NCBI GenBank assembly: GCA_944990035.1
Contig: CALYLX010000142.1
Coordinates: 434,001-498,000 of the forward strand
Direction of reading: 5' to 3'
DNA: 64,000 nucleotides
DNA from: Clitopilus passeckerianus
Lineage: Eukaryota > Basidiomycota > Agaricomycetes > Agaricales > Entolomataceae
The position numbers and the translations under genes are program-made. Below, piece by piece: positions 45,121 to 54,835 of this stretch. The stretch's first letter is position 1. Each line of letters starts with the position of its first letter. The notes beneath the pieces were generated by a model that saw only the letters and a program-made list of their open reading frames with translations, did no database searches and had not been told where the DNA came from.

Positions 45121-45957
45121 ATGCCGTATCTTCCTCCTCTTGTAGGTTCCGAGGATGTCCAAAGCACTCTTGGAATCGACGTCGGCGAGGTCCTGTCCTC
45201 TTACGAAGACAAAGAGTCACCGCTCCCAGATATGACCAAGGCTCAAGAGATTTTGGCGTTGATCTGGGCCAAGATCTGTGCGTAGATTCTGAGCATGAGC
45301 ATATTCTCTGCGTTATTGACATTGGAAAACAGGCGACATCTACGCATCGATCGGAGAACTTGGTTTGTCGAGTAGGCTGCTAAGCACCCCCAGCAATACT
45401 CAACATATTTCATAGCGCCAAAACTCCTCGAGGCAAGCAAAGAGGCGTTTCAAGTATCCAAAGAGTACCTTGTACTCGCCGCTATTGCTATAGATGCACG
45501 TCGTAAGTATTCTAGTGCACCTGAGAGTATATCTTCGAGTCTGATAGGAAATTTAGTTCGAGAGCATCCGAAAGGGTACTTCTGGTTGGCCACCCTGGTA
45601 TTCGCGTTTGGACCCTGGCTTCTTTTGCCCGTTATCCTGCTTATCGCTACTTTACTCTCTCTCATTCTCGACATCATTGTTTTTGGCTGGAGCGAGGTCA
45701 TTTATGGTACGTTCGTCGTAAGCTGATTGTGTAATCAGAATACAGATCTCACTAGTCATCCACCAGGTTCCCCTGCTGCAGATTGGCGTTCTTCCATTGG
45801 GTCTGTACCTCGCGGATCAACCTTCTCGACCCTTCAGTCTCGTGGAGGACTTGGCTTTGGACGCGTCATAAGGCATATAATGGGATGGCCTCTTTTTTTT
45901 ATCCGCATGGCCGCACTTTGGGTCGCCCTCTATATTTCGGTCTTCATTTTGGTGTAA
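45121..45957 (+). CDS. 6-16 (ISG12/IFI6)-like membrane protein, gene 3
   Basis: The ATG at 45121 begins MPYLPPLVGSEDVQSTLGID, VGEVLSSYEDKESPLPDMTK and AQEILALIWAKI, an N-terminal module shared only with gene 4. Later exons encode PKLLEASKEAFQVSKEYLVL, then REHPKGYFWLATLVFAFGPW and LLLPVILLIATLLSLIL. The last exon is GSPAADWRSSIGSVPRGSTF, STLQSRGG and a hydrophobic end finishing at the TAA 45955-45957. About 190-200 residues, five or six exons. The glycine-rich core is weaker than in genes 1, 2 and 4 (FGWSEVIYG instead of FGxxGVxGG). An orphan last exon of the gene 1 type lies only about 70 bp further on. Confidence 0.65.
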
Positions 45958-45964
45958 AGAAGTT

Positions 45965-46203
45965 TGTAGGTTATTTCTACTTCATGTATGTTGAAGAAGG
46001 GCGGGTGCTGACACCAGTGATGCTGTAGGTACCGTGGCCGCAGCTTGATATTCCAGCATAGGCAATGTGGTTGCAGGAAACCCGTTCGCGTTGCTTCAAT
46101 CTATGGGAGTAACCTTTGACGCGTTGACAGTCCTGACGCTTCCCCCTAGGGCTGGATTTGCGATACTAGCAGCGGTTGGTTACACGTGGTATATCTGGTG
46201 AAA
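45965..46203 (+). pseudogene. Orphan last exon of the 6-16-like type
   Basis: The region matches the last intron and last exon of gene 1 almost base for base (AGCATAGGCAATGTGGTTGC, CCGTTCGCGTTGCTTCAATC, ATGGGAGTAACCTTTGACGC), with the splice acceptor kept at 46027-46028. The frame is broken at 46046-46048, where the conserved Trp codon TGG of gene 1 is TGA. No upstream exons of this type accompany it. It cannot serve as a full alternative ending of gene 3, and is best read as debris of unequal exchange. Confidence 0.75.
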
Positions 46204-46582
46204 TGACCTGTAACCATGATGGGATTAAACCGCCCTACAACACTTCCCTCCGCATGAGTATTGTATTTGGGTAAAATGATACAATTGTAGTCCAGGACGC
46301 TAGGCGCCCATCGGTCCTCCTTCATCGCTATTAAGCACGACCTTGAGGTTCACTTGTTCCTTGTTCCTACTGGACCCAGATGCATTGTTACAGGTCGTAA
46401 AATACGAATGTTTCCGTGAACACAGGTCCAGAAGGGGCATAGACCCGAGCAATTCGACCTGCTTCCCCCGCGTCAAGAACGTATAGAAGGGAGTTCGTGA
46501 GGGTCTACAGGCGTCTGCGTGCCCACAAGGACCTGTTCCCTGTCAAAGGTTTACGTCTTCCCGTTGTCAACGGTTGCTTAGA
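46204..46582 (+). repeat. Array spacer repeat, copy 3
   Basis: It follows the orphan exon just as copy 1 follows gene 1. Shared strings are TATTTGGGTAAAATGA, TTGTTCCTTGTTCCTACTGG, ACACAGGTCCAGAAG and TCAAAGGTTTACGTCTTCCC. Orphan exon plus spacer were therefore copied as one block. It ends 120 bp before gene 4. Confidence 0.65.
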
Positions 46583-46702
46583 TTGAAGGATACACATAGC
46601 CTGAGCCTCGAGGCGTAAGATTTACCTTATCTTGAGCGATCAATTCCCGGCCCCGTCCTTTTCATCCCTTCCCTGCTTCTCCAAAAAGCTCCAGTCATTC
46701 TT

Positions 46703-47547
46703 ATGCCGTATCTTCTACCTTTTGTAGGCCCCGAGGAACTTCAAAGGCCTTTTGGATTCAATGTTACGGTTGACAAGATCGTATCCTCTTACCAGGACCA
46801 GGAGCTGCCTCTCCCGGATATGGATGAAGCCAAGGAGATTTGGGCATTGATATGGGCAAAGATTTGTGCGTTGTTCTGTGCTATCTCTTATTCCTTGACA
46901 CTAATAAAGGTTATAGGCGCCGTTGTCCAGGCCTTCAATCTCGTAGCTCATGCTCGGCACGCTTACCAGGCTGTATACGCTCTGGTAGAGAGACTCGGTT
47001 TGTCGTGTCTGTGAATTTCTGCTTTCGCTCTCTTAAACGCTACCTCGTCGTAGGTCCTGAACTCATCGAAGCCATACAGGCACACTGTGAGTGATAAAGG
47101 AATGTAATTATGTTCGATTTTATCTAAGCTTCTATGCATATAGTCCGAGAGCATGCGACGGAGTATTACTGGGTGATGGGTATATTGGCCGTTGTTGGTG
47201 CTGTTTGCCTGTTTCCACCCATCTCCCTAATTGCTACCGTCCTCACCGTCATCGGGTTCGGTGGCGGTGGGGTCATCGCTGGTAAGTTCATCAAGAGGCG
47301 ATGAGCCCCCTCATGTATCGACTGACCTTTGAAATGTTCACCAGGCTCACTTGCTGCGTTTTGGCATGCTCTAATCGGATCTGTGATTGGCGGATCACTT
47401 TTTGCAACTCTTCAGTCTATCGGGGCTAAGATTGGGGTAGCTGCGTTGATAGGCACGGCTGCACCACCCCTTGCGATAGCCCTACTCATAGTTGTGGTAC
47501 TTGTTATCATCGTCTGTTTCTGGTTCAAGTTCTTCATTTCGAACTAG
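46703..47547 (+). CDS. 6-16 (ISG12/IFI6)-like membrane protein, gene 4
   Basis: The ATG at 46703 gives MPYLLPFVGPEELQRPFGFN, SSYQDQELPLPDMDEAKEIW and ALIWAKI, paralogous to the gene 3 N-terminus. Then GAVVQAFNLVAHARHAYQAV, PELIEAIQAH, and the membrane exons EYYWVMGILAVVGAVCLFPP, ISLIATVLTVIGFGGGGVIA and GSLAAFWHALIGSVIGGSLF, ATLQSIGAKIGVAALIG. A long last helix (ALLIVVVLVIIVCFWFKFF) ends at the TAG 47545-47547. This copy has the clearest 6-16-like core: GFGGGGVIAGSLAAxW...IGSVIGGSLFATLQS. About 200 residues. Confidence 0.72.
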
Positions 47548-47842
47548 CCAACTCCAATACTCTCAGATTTCAGCCACCAAATGTTTTACATAGCTGTAGA
47601 GCATATATATGATTTTTTGTCAAAAACCTTAAACTTGTTCGCTTATGAGCAAACTTGGGTCAGAAGGAAAGTTCGGACAGTCACCCCATCGGAGATAAAT
47701 CGGAGACCAATCAATATCCCGGCGCTTATAACGGCCGTCGGCACGAGGCATTGACAGGTCCAACTTTGGAGTCATTGGCCATTTACAGCTTCCCCAGGAC
47801 CATCCACCTCCAAACCCGATTGCTCAAGTTTTTCGTCGCGCA

Positions 47843-48571
47843 ATGTATACCCCGGCACACTTCGTACCCTCCTCCAGAACAACTTACAGCCGACCTGAAG
47901 CGGAGGTGGGCTGGAGCCCGCTGGAACCCATCATTCAGTGGCTTGCGAGGGTGGTGGCTTCAATACGTGAGTCCTACACTTTGACCCAAAGAAATGGCGA
48001 GAACTTATGGGATTTTCATCTGGTTAATCAGGAGATTTCGTTAGCACAGAATGGGCATGGCTTGTCAAATCTACGCAGATTGTGCTTCACGACATTAACC
48101 AGCCACGTGGGTACTCGTAGGATGCTTCCCCAGGTTTTTGACTGACGCGATGATTGTGATGTAGTACTACACCAACCTTATATTGCCCTCTTCGTGGCCT
48201 TGCTGATAGCTCTGGGACCTTGGTTATTCATCCTGCCTCTCGCCTTGCTACAAGCGGTGTTCTTCATAGTCTTTGGCACGATCGGGCTCTTCGTTAGCCT
48301 GATTGTTGGGGGTGAGCTTTCCATCGATTTGTCGGGAGGAAAACGGCGGTTCTAACTCTGGGATTGATCTCTAGGCTCGCCAAACGATATATTCCGAGCC
48401 TTCTGCTATGGTGAACATACGCCCGTCAGCTCTCTATTCTGCGCGTTGCAGTCAATGGGTACCATGTACGATCATCTTACAGTCAAAACTCCTGCGTATC
48501 TGCTCGTGATTACACGAATATGTGCAGCTGCGCTCGCGACGTATGTCCTAATCTGGATAATACTGATCTAG
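47843..48571 (+). CDS. 6-16 (ISG12/IFI6)-like membrane protein, gene 5 (divergent)
   Basis: The likely start is the ATG at 47843 (MYTPAHFVPSSRTTYSRPEA, then EPIIQWLARVVASI). Following exons read DFVSTEWAWLVKSTQIVLHD, HQPYIALFVALLIALGPWLF, ILPLALLQAVFFIVFGTIGL, FVSLIVG. The last exon is GSPNDIFRAFCYGEHTPVSS, LFCALQSMGTMYDHLTV and a helix ending at the TAG 48569-48571. About 150 residues. The P-x-x-x-LLP and LQSMG landmarks are kept, but the IGNVxxGS stretch is replaced. The N-terminal module is a third type not seen in genes 1-4. Start is uncertain, and it may be a decaying or fast-evolving copy. Confidence 0.5.
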
Positions 48572-49634
48572 AGCTACTCCTACATGTCCTTCCTTTCCTC
48601 GCTCTTGGACCATCGAAAACAACAGGCATCTCCCCTTTCGGCTCCCGCTCCGATGGCTCGGTCTTCCGGAAACACTTGGCCCTTTCCCCTCCCACATATA
48701 CCTTACAACCCCCGAGAGCCCATCCTCCTCCTTCTTTCACATTGGGTGCTTTTCGGGGTTACGCAGATATCCCTCGCATTGCTTTCTAGCTACACTACAC
48801 CATGTTCTAATTTTACATTTTTACGAATAGACACACACAATGATGATCAGTATTTTTAGAACAAGTGACCTGCCTCGAAATGAGCCTCGAGTCCTCAGCG
48901 TTTCTTGCCTTGAAATATCTGCGCAGCAGATCGGGCGAGGCTCGCTGTAAGAACGTGATTTCCAAGAGGAGAGTTGCCGAGCCAAGCTTTCGAGACATAC
49001 CTTGGTTCTGTGGCCCGAGGAACTCTACTTGACGGGCCTGATACTAGTGTCATCCTAAAATTTGACGTTCACAATCTCCGCAGAGTTTTACGCCTTTCTA
49101 CACTCCCTTATCTATCAGTCTGTCATATTGAACTTTCACAGACACGTTTTCGCCGCCCGACGTCGTGATAAATATACGTTGGATGCCGTTACTCGGCTGT
49201 CAGAAGCTGAATACAAGGGGCAATGAGCTCCAAGCCTACATTTAATTTGACAGTGCATCCCTGGTCGTCTCAAAATCGTACAAAATAGAGAAAAATTATT
49301 CACTCCCGGAGAAGCAGCAAATATGAGACTAGAAGCCCAGTCGTTCGCCTTCTGACCACGCGAGAGCCTTTGAGATTCGAGATGATCGGTCCATTATCAG
49401 GGTGGCAGTGTTCCGCACCCCTTGGATCAGCTAGAACAATGAACCCTTTTTGTTGCCTGTCAGCTACAATGGCCGCACACCTGGCGCAAGGGTTTGGCAT
49501 TTGTGGCTCCCAATATCTCTCGAGCCCCATCTTTCCCTTATTCTCTCATGTCCTCGACTCCATAGACACATCCACTCCCTAATATTTTTCTAGAAACTCT
49601 CTCTTTAATCTCTTGTGCAACTGGAAGTTATATC
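48572..49634. other. Intergenic region
   Basis: This 1 kb stretch lies between the 6-16-like array and the AA14 gene. Frames up to about 90 codons exist, but none has splice context or a recognisable pattern. Confidence 0.4.
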
Positions 49635-51300
49635 ATGAAGGCGACACTCAACCTCGTTTCTTTTGTTATTGTATTTTCCGTCCTGCGGGTACAGGCACAT
49701 ATTGCGGCATGGCATAAAGGTGGGTTTGGGACATTGAACGAGTTTCTGAGCGCGACTGATAGACTTTTGGCAGGAATGTATTGCTTGAACGGTGTTTCGG
49801 CAAACGATGATCCATCTAATAACGATGTCGTGAATCCTCTATTCAACGTACGTTCGGAGGTCTGCTCAACTCGTGGCATAGGCTCTAATGCACTCCTTAG
49901 CTCACCTTTAACGATTGGTGGTTCCATCACGTCAATGGCGTAAGCCTTACTACGTCTCTTTCACCAATATCCGCCTAATCCTGTTCCGTAGTGCGACCAA
50001 TTCCCTCCAGCTGACGGCGACTTCCTCGAACTGTCAGCATATTCCACCTACTCCGAGTATGCCACCTTTTTGACATTACTGCGCAGACCTGCGAATGGCC
50101 AATTTACAGTCGAGCTCGCCACTAACCGAGCCTTCACCACACTCTCCTTTGACGGAAAATTTATTGGCGACTTTACTGGAGGAAGTGACTCTGGTGAACG
50201 ACAAGCCGAACCTGGTCAACCTCAAGAATGCATAACGAATCCGAACAGTGAGTTTGAGGCACATGAAGCTCCCGTTCTACACCAGCTCACCGCTTTCTAC
50301 ACAAATAGTTCATACTCAAAATGAAGCCAACGCGGCTGGCTCGGCGTTCGCCATCTCGTATCAGGTACGGACGGAAGACACGTTTTATGCTATCTATGGA
50401 GCTCATGCTATTTTTATCAGTCGGACCTGTCAAAAGTTACACCAGAGAATCTAGTCGTGTTCACTGTGCTTTACAAGTGAGTGCTGAAAACCAAATCCTT
50501 CGGCTGCTTCAGGTACTGATGTTCTTTTAGCACCCCCTGGCGAAGAATCGCGACGTTTGACGTTCCGAATCTACCTGCTTGCCCGGAAGACGGGTGCATC
50601 TGTGCAGTACGTTTTCTTGTCTACTCTTGCCTTGTCTTGACTAACGAAATTTTCATTAGTGGGGTTGGGTATGTTCGTCTGATCGCATCACGTATTCTTC
50701 TTTCTCATCAACCTTCCTGCCCTCTTCAGGTTCCTAATGGGTAAGTCGTATTCGCCGAAACGCCACGAGTAAACTGACGCATCCTTTATCAGCTGTGGTC
50801 AACCAAACATGTACATGCATGGACTCCGATGCAAAGTCACTGGTAAGACCGGCGATCGTGCAGTTGCTCCCGGGAAGCCAGCAACCTGGTGCGAAGATGA
50901 TCAGGACAACTGCACGACGGGTCCAAGACAAATGATATACTGGCATCAGCTCGATGGCAATAACATCGAGACCGACGGGTTGGATCTAGAAGGAAATCCA
51001 AGGTCGCCAGCTTACAATATGAAGCTTGGTTTCAAAAATGGTGAGTTTTGACGTGCCACTTAGCGAGCGTATGGCATGCTGATTACGACTTCCCGGTGAA
51101 CAGGAGCCCAGACGGATATCTGGCTAGATCCTGGTAGTGCTACCCCAACGTACATGCCACCTTCACCATCAAGCTCACAAACACCAACATCGCCGCCGAA
51201 GGATTCGGGTGCTGTGTCGTTCAGACATATTGCAGCGATCTCCTGGCAGCTATTCATCAGCACGATATTGTGCTCGTTTGGGTTTTGTCTACTCCTATAA
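49635..51300 (+). CDS. AA14 lytic polysaccharide monooxygenase with probable GPI anchor
   Basis: AA14 enzymes are copper oxidases described from white-rot fungi as acting on xylan coating cellulose. The ATG at 49635 starts a 21-residue signal peptide ending VLRVQA. The mature protein begins HIAAWHKG, so the N-terminal copper His is residue 22 (codon 49698-49700). Next are [37 protein letters not shown] (second copper His), [81 protein letters not shown] and [11 protein letters not shown], then [20 protein letters not shown]. All are family landmarks. After a Ser/Pro/Thr linker the chain ends with a hydrophobic tail ([15 protein letters not shown]) at the TAA 51298-51300, as expected for a GPI signal. 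About 390 residues, about eight introns. Confidence 0.88.
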
Positions 51301-51586
51301 CACAAGGTTGCTCGATTTACCCCGGGGATTTGAATTTATTATCGTCGTGCGGCACTCCATATACCCTGTACCATACTGATACACTTATGACTGGACGGAA
51401 ACATGTTTATAGATTCATTTCTACATATTTTAAAGCCTCCTAACCCAAACTTGGTCCATTTACGATCACCATTAAATCCCATCAAACTCTTTCAGGCTTT
51501 CTGGCTTTATCCAGGTCAAAGTCGCCTCCGCATACATAGCGTAGATTTGCACCTACTGACAGTCTATTCTGCCCGATTCCGCAAGT

Positions 51587-52802
51587 TCAGCAAGGCATCC
51601 TCTCCTGGAAATCCGTCCGACTATCGCTACTGGATCGTGGCCCTAGGAAGTATATGTCCATATGATTGGTCAACTTGTCTCTAGTGGTGACCAGATCTAT
51701 CAGGGCGAGGGCTAGACATGCGTCGTGCGCATCTACCTGGCGATTCCAGAGACCTGAATTTGCTTTTACAAGCTCCTCGGCTCGTCTGAACCGGAGAAGA
51801 GTCTGTGTAATCGGGATGGTTTGGCCATCATGGGTTTGAATGCATCTACTGCCCATGAACGTCCTCCAATTCCTCTCACACTTTGTGTGCTCTGTGCATC
51901 CTTCACCTTGTGGAAGTGTTCGACCATATGTGCGCCAAAATTTGGAAAGGGACCAGTACCCACGACGGATGCAATCAAGATGTTCTTCGTTGAGAGGGAT
52001 GACTGGCTTGGGCTCTATTGTTTCCGGATCAAGGTCATATCCTGAGGTTTCCATCGCTTGAAGAAGATAATAATATACCAACCCCCGGAAAACGCGTGTG
52101 CCATAGCGGTCAAAGATGGGCAAGATATTTTTCCATGGTACGTTTGCCTGTGTTATGTCGGGACGGTGTAGAATGCCAGTTTCTACAGCGTGCTGTAGCG
52201 ATTCGGAGGCGCAGATGTCGGAAATTTCCAAAAGAGAACAGGCATCGTCAAACGTGCAGCTCTTTAGAAAACGATGCTCCCCACAGTGAGTTTCGAGCGC
52301 TTTCATTGACCACGCTTCGAGAGACAAGAACTGGTATTTATTTGCTATGCGAGCCAGTTCGATAAGACGGCCGACGTCGGCGTCCGATTCGAATTGATTT
52401 GTGAGTTCCATTGGCCTTGGGATTCCATCAATTTCGTGAATTACTGGGGAAGAGAAATGATACTCACAGCGCATAAAGGGCCCAACATAAAGTAGCGAAC
52501 GACTGAGTTGTGTCCTGCAGATGAATAACCCCTTCACTATCCATGGTGCTGTCGGATTTGGGCAATTCGTACATGTCTTTGAAGACAGTACTATCTCGAG
52601 TTAACAAGTATCGATGGACCTATGAAAGCTGAATTGAGGTTCCAATCGGATTACTGATATTCTCTAGGCGCACCTTGAACAGCGTGTTTTCGACCTGGAT
52701 CGTGCATATGTGATCGCCAGAATAGTCATATTTTTCATGGGTATTAACTGTCGTCGCTTGAACGGATGCCTTATCAACGGGGACTGCCTCGTTTTCTGAC
52801 AT
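51587..52802 (-). CDS. BTB/POZ domain protein, array gene 1
   Basis: The ATG at 52800-52802 gives a short acidic start (MSENEAVPVDKASVQATTVN) and the BTB opening DHICTIQVENTLFK. After an intron come VHRYLLTRDSTVFKDMYELP, a VIHLQD segment and TQSFATLCWALYAL. The next exon has the helical module: DADVGRLIELARIANKYQFL, SLEAWSMKALETHC, WKNILPIFDRYGTRVFRGLV, YYYLLQ, RRGYWSLSKFWRTYG, a CTEHTKCERNW box and a C-terminal region ending ERMPC at the stop 51587-51589. About 385 residues. BTB domains dimerise and bind Cullin-3; mushrooms carry large BTB families of mostly unknown role. It lacks the RKRPRL nuclear-signal motif and the DTMADxFFG end motif of its neighbours, so it is the most divergent intact member. 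Confidence 0.82.
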
Positions 52803-53054
52803 CAGAGAGAGGTAGTGAGAAACGGCAAGACGCCACGAAGAACGAGAAGGATGCTGAGAAGCTTCTACGACTCTGCCTCGTGTGCGGCGCCTGAGTCAAA
52901 TGAACTCATGACCTCCTTGGCTGCTTGACCGTACCTGGCGCTTAAATCAAGAAATATAAATGATTATTGTTCCAGATATACCGTAGTTGGGTAGCGATGC
53001 TCATCGACCAGATTACAATGCCATTTTCCCCTCACATCCATCGCTACCATCCAC

Positions 53055-54220
53055 TCAGGTGCTCGCAGGCAGAAGACCAAAGAAATGGTCTGCCATGGTG
53101 TCGACAAGTTCTTTCTGTGAGGCCTCCAGGCTGGCGAGACCTCCGGTGAAACACCTGTTGGGATTCTTTATTTTCCCGATGGCGCGATAAAGTTTGGCGA
53201 ATCTCCCCATCACGTCAACTTTGGAGCGAGAAGAATTATCCAAGTGGGATTTGAGTAGGTCGGCCCAGACCTTCTGGCATATCTGATGAGAGGAGCAGGT
53301 GTTGTAATTGGGCAAAGGTTCCCCCAAACGCCGGTCCACGAACTTAGCCAGGGACCAGTACCCATTTCGAATCCACTGGGCCTGCTCTGGGCTAAGGGAG
53401 ATCGTGGTTTTAACTGCAGTTGTCGAGGGCTGCACTTCCGTGCCGGTACGTTCGGTGGCTTGGAGAAGGTGATAGTAGACCATGCCTCGGAACGTTCGAC
53501 GTCCGTTCAGGTCCAAGCAGGGAAGAATCTCAGTCCAAGGCACTTCCTGATCCTTCTCAAGCCTGCTCAGTATGCCATCTTCAACGGAGGTTTGGAACTT
53601 TGGCGAGGTACACATGGCGGCCAATTCCAGAGTAGAACAGAGCTCGTCGAACGAGCACTTTCCCATGCGATTGTGGGCTCGGCAGTGATGAGAGAGAACG
53701 GTGGTGGACCATTCTTCTAGAGCGATGAATTGGTACTGGTTTGCAATGCGTGTAAGGTTTAGGAGTCGGCCGACATCTGCAGTGGCCGAAAACTGGTTAC
53801 TGGATTCTTTGAGGCTAAAGAGGGAGACATTAGGGCTTCCCACTCCCAGAAAACGGCGAAACGTACAAAGCGTAGAGACCCCAGCAGAGGGCAGTGAATT
53901 GTTCCAAACTGCTTGACACTTCGATGATTTCTTCTTTGTCGCCAAGGAGCTCGAACATATCTCTAAACACCACGCTGTCCCGGGTCAGGAGGAACCGATG
54001 TATCTGCAATCAACAATTATTAGAGATATCCGCTTCAGAATCCACTCGCAAAACTTGCCTTGAACAGGGTGTTCTCGACTCGAATTGTACAGATGCGCCC
54101 ATCCGTGTAATTGTACTCTTCATGAAGCTGGGCTCTCATCCCTTCAGCTTCTTCAGGTCCAGTCTCTCCGTTTTCATCCAGACGAGGGCGCTTTCGAGGT
54201 ATTTCTTGATTTTCGGACAT
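53055..54220 (-). CDS. BTB/POZ domain protein, array gene 2
   Basis: The ATG at 54218-54220 begins MSENQEIPRKRPRLDENGET, with PRKRPRL resembling a monopartite nuclear signal. The BTB domain follows: GRICTIRVENTLFK, intron, IHRFLLTRDSVVFRDMFELL, FTALCWGLYAL. Then FSATADVGRLLNLTRIANQY, FIALEEWSTTVLSHHC, WTEILPCLDLNGRRTFRGMV, YYHLLQ, RNGYWSLAKFV, CSSHQICQKVWADLL and the family end motif QKELVDTMADHFFG before the stop at 53055-53057. About 365 residues, intact. The first intron begins GCAAGT (donor 54057-54058) and ends TTGATTGCAG, a GC-AG intron. At the same site the other array members have GT. Confidence 0.85.
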
Positions 54221-54835
54221 GGCGGTTCATGTCAAAAGGAGTGTTCTACGAGCGGCTGTTTGAGGCGAGCGCTGCACAGCTTTTGTCTGAAGGACACCAA
54301 TTAACGCCTGGTTGAAGGAGGCTTGATTATGGGATGAGAACGTGAAGAGCAGCTGGGCCTGCGTCATGCTTGCTGTTCAAGCAGTGATTGGCGCTGAATT
54401 GACGCCAGGTGGAAGGTGGACGACGGCAACGGCAACGAACAGCCGACAGCCCTACCCGGCGCCTGAAGCTTGAAGGCCTGGACGGCTTTAGCAAGGATAG
54501 AGACGGCCCAAAGAAATGCAGTGGCCTTCGATCACTACGTTGTTCAAGGTACACGCAGTGGGTCCCGTGAAAATTTGCTGAGATTGACAAGACTTCGTGA
54601 TGACGGCCAATAATAACGAAACAATAACGAGAACATATATTGATAGGGAATAGCGACATAAGTATGATAGTTTTCCGATGTGCAAGACAACCACGAATTG
54701 AAGTATATCCGAGTCGATCTAGGATGTAAGGTTGGTGTGGCCGGGTTGTGGGGGCTCAGCACCGCCTGAGCAAAATAATAACGGTATATTATCAATGATT
54801 GGACAGCAACTTGAAGACTCCAGTCGCAGGTGCCA
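54221..54835. other. Spacer between BTB genes 2 and 3
   Basis: Contains the promoter of gene 2 and the 3' flank of gene 3. No separate gene was recognised. Confidence 0.4.

Noticed and set aside
45727..46210. The orphan exon as an alternative last exon of 6-16-like gene 3.
   Set aside because: Its frame stops after a few codons (TGA at 46046-46048), so it would not restore the membrane tail.
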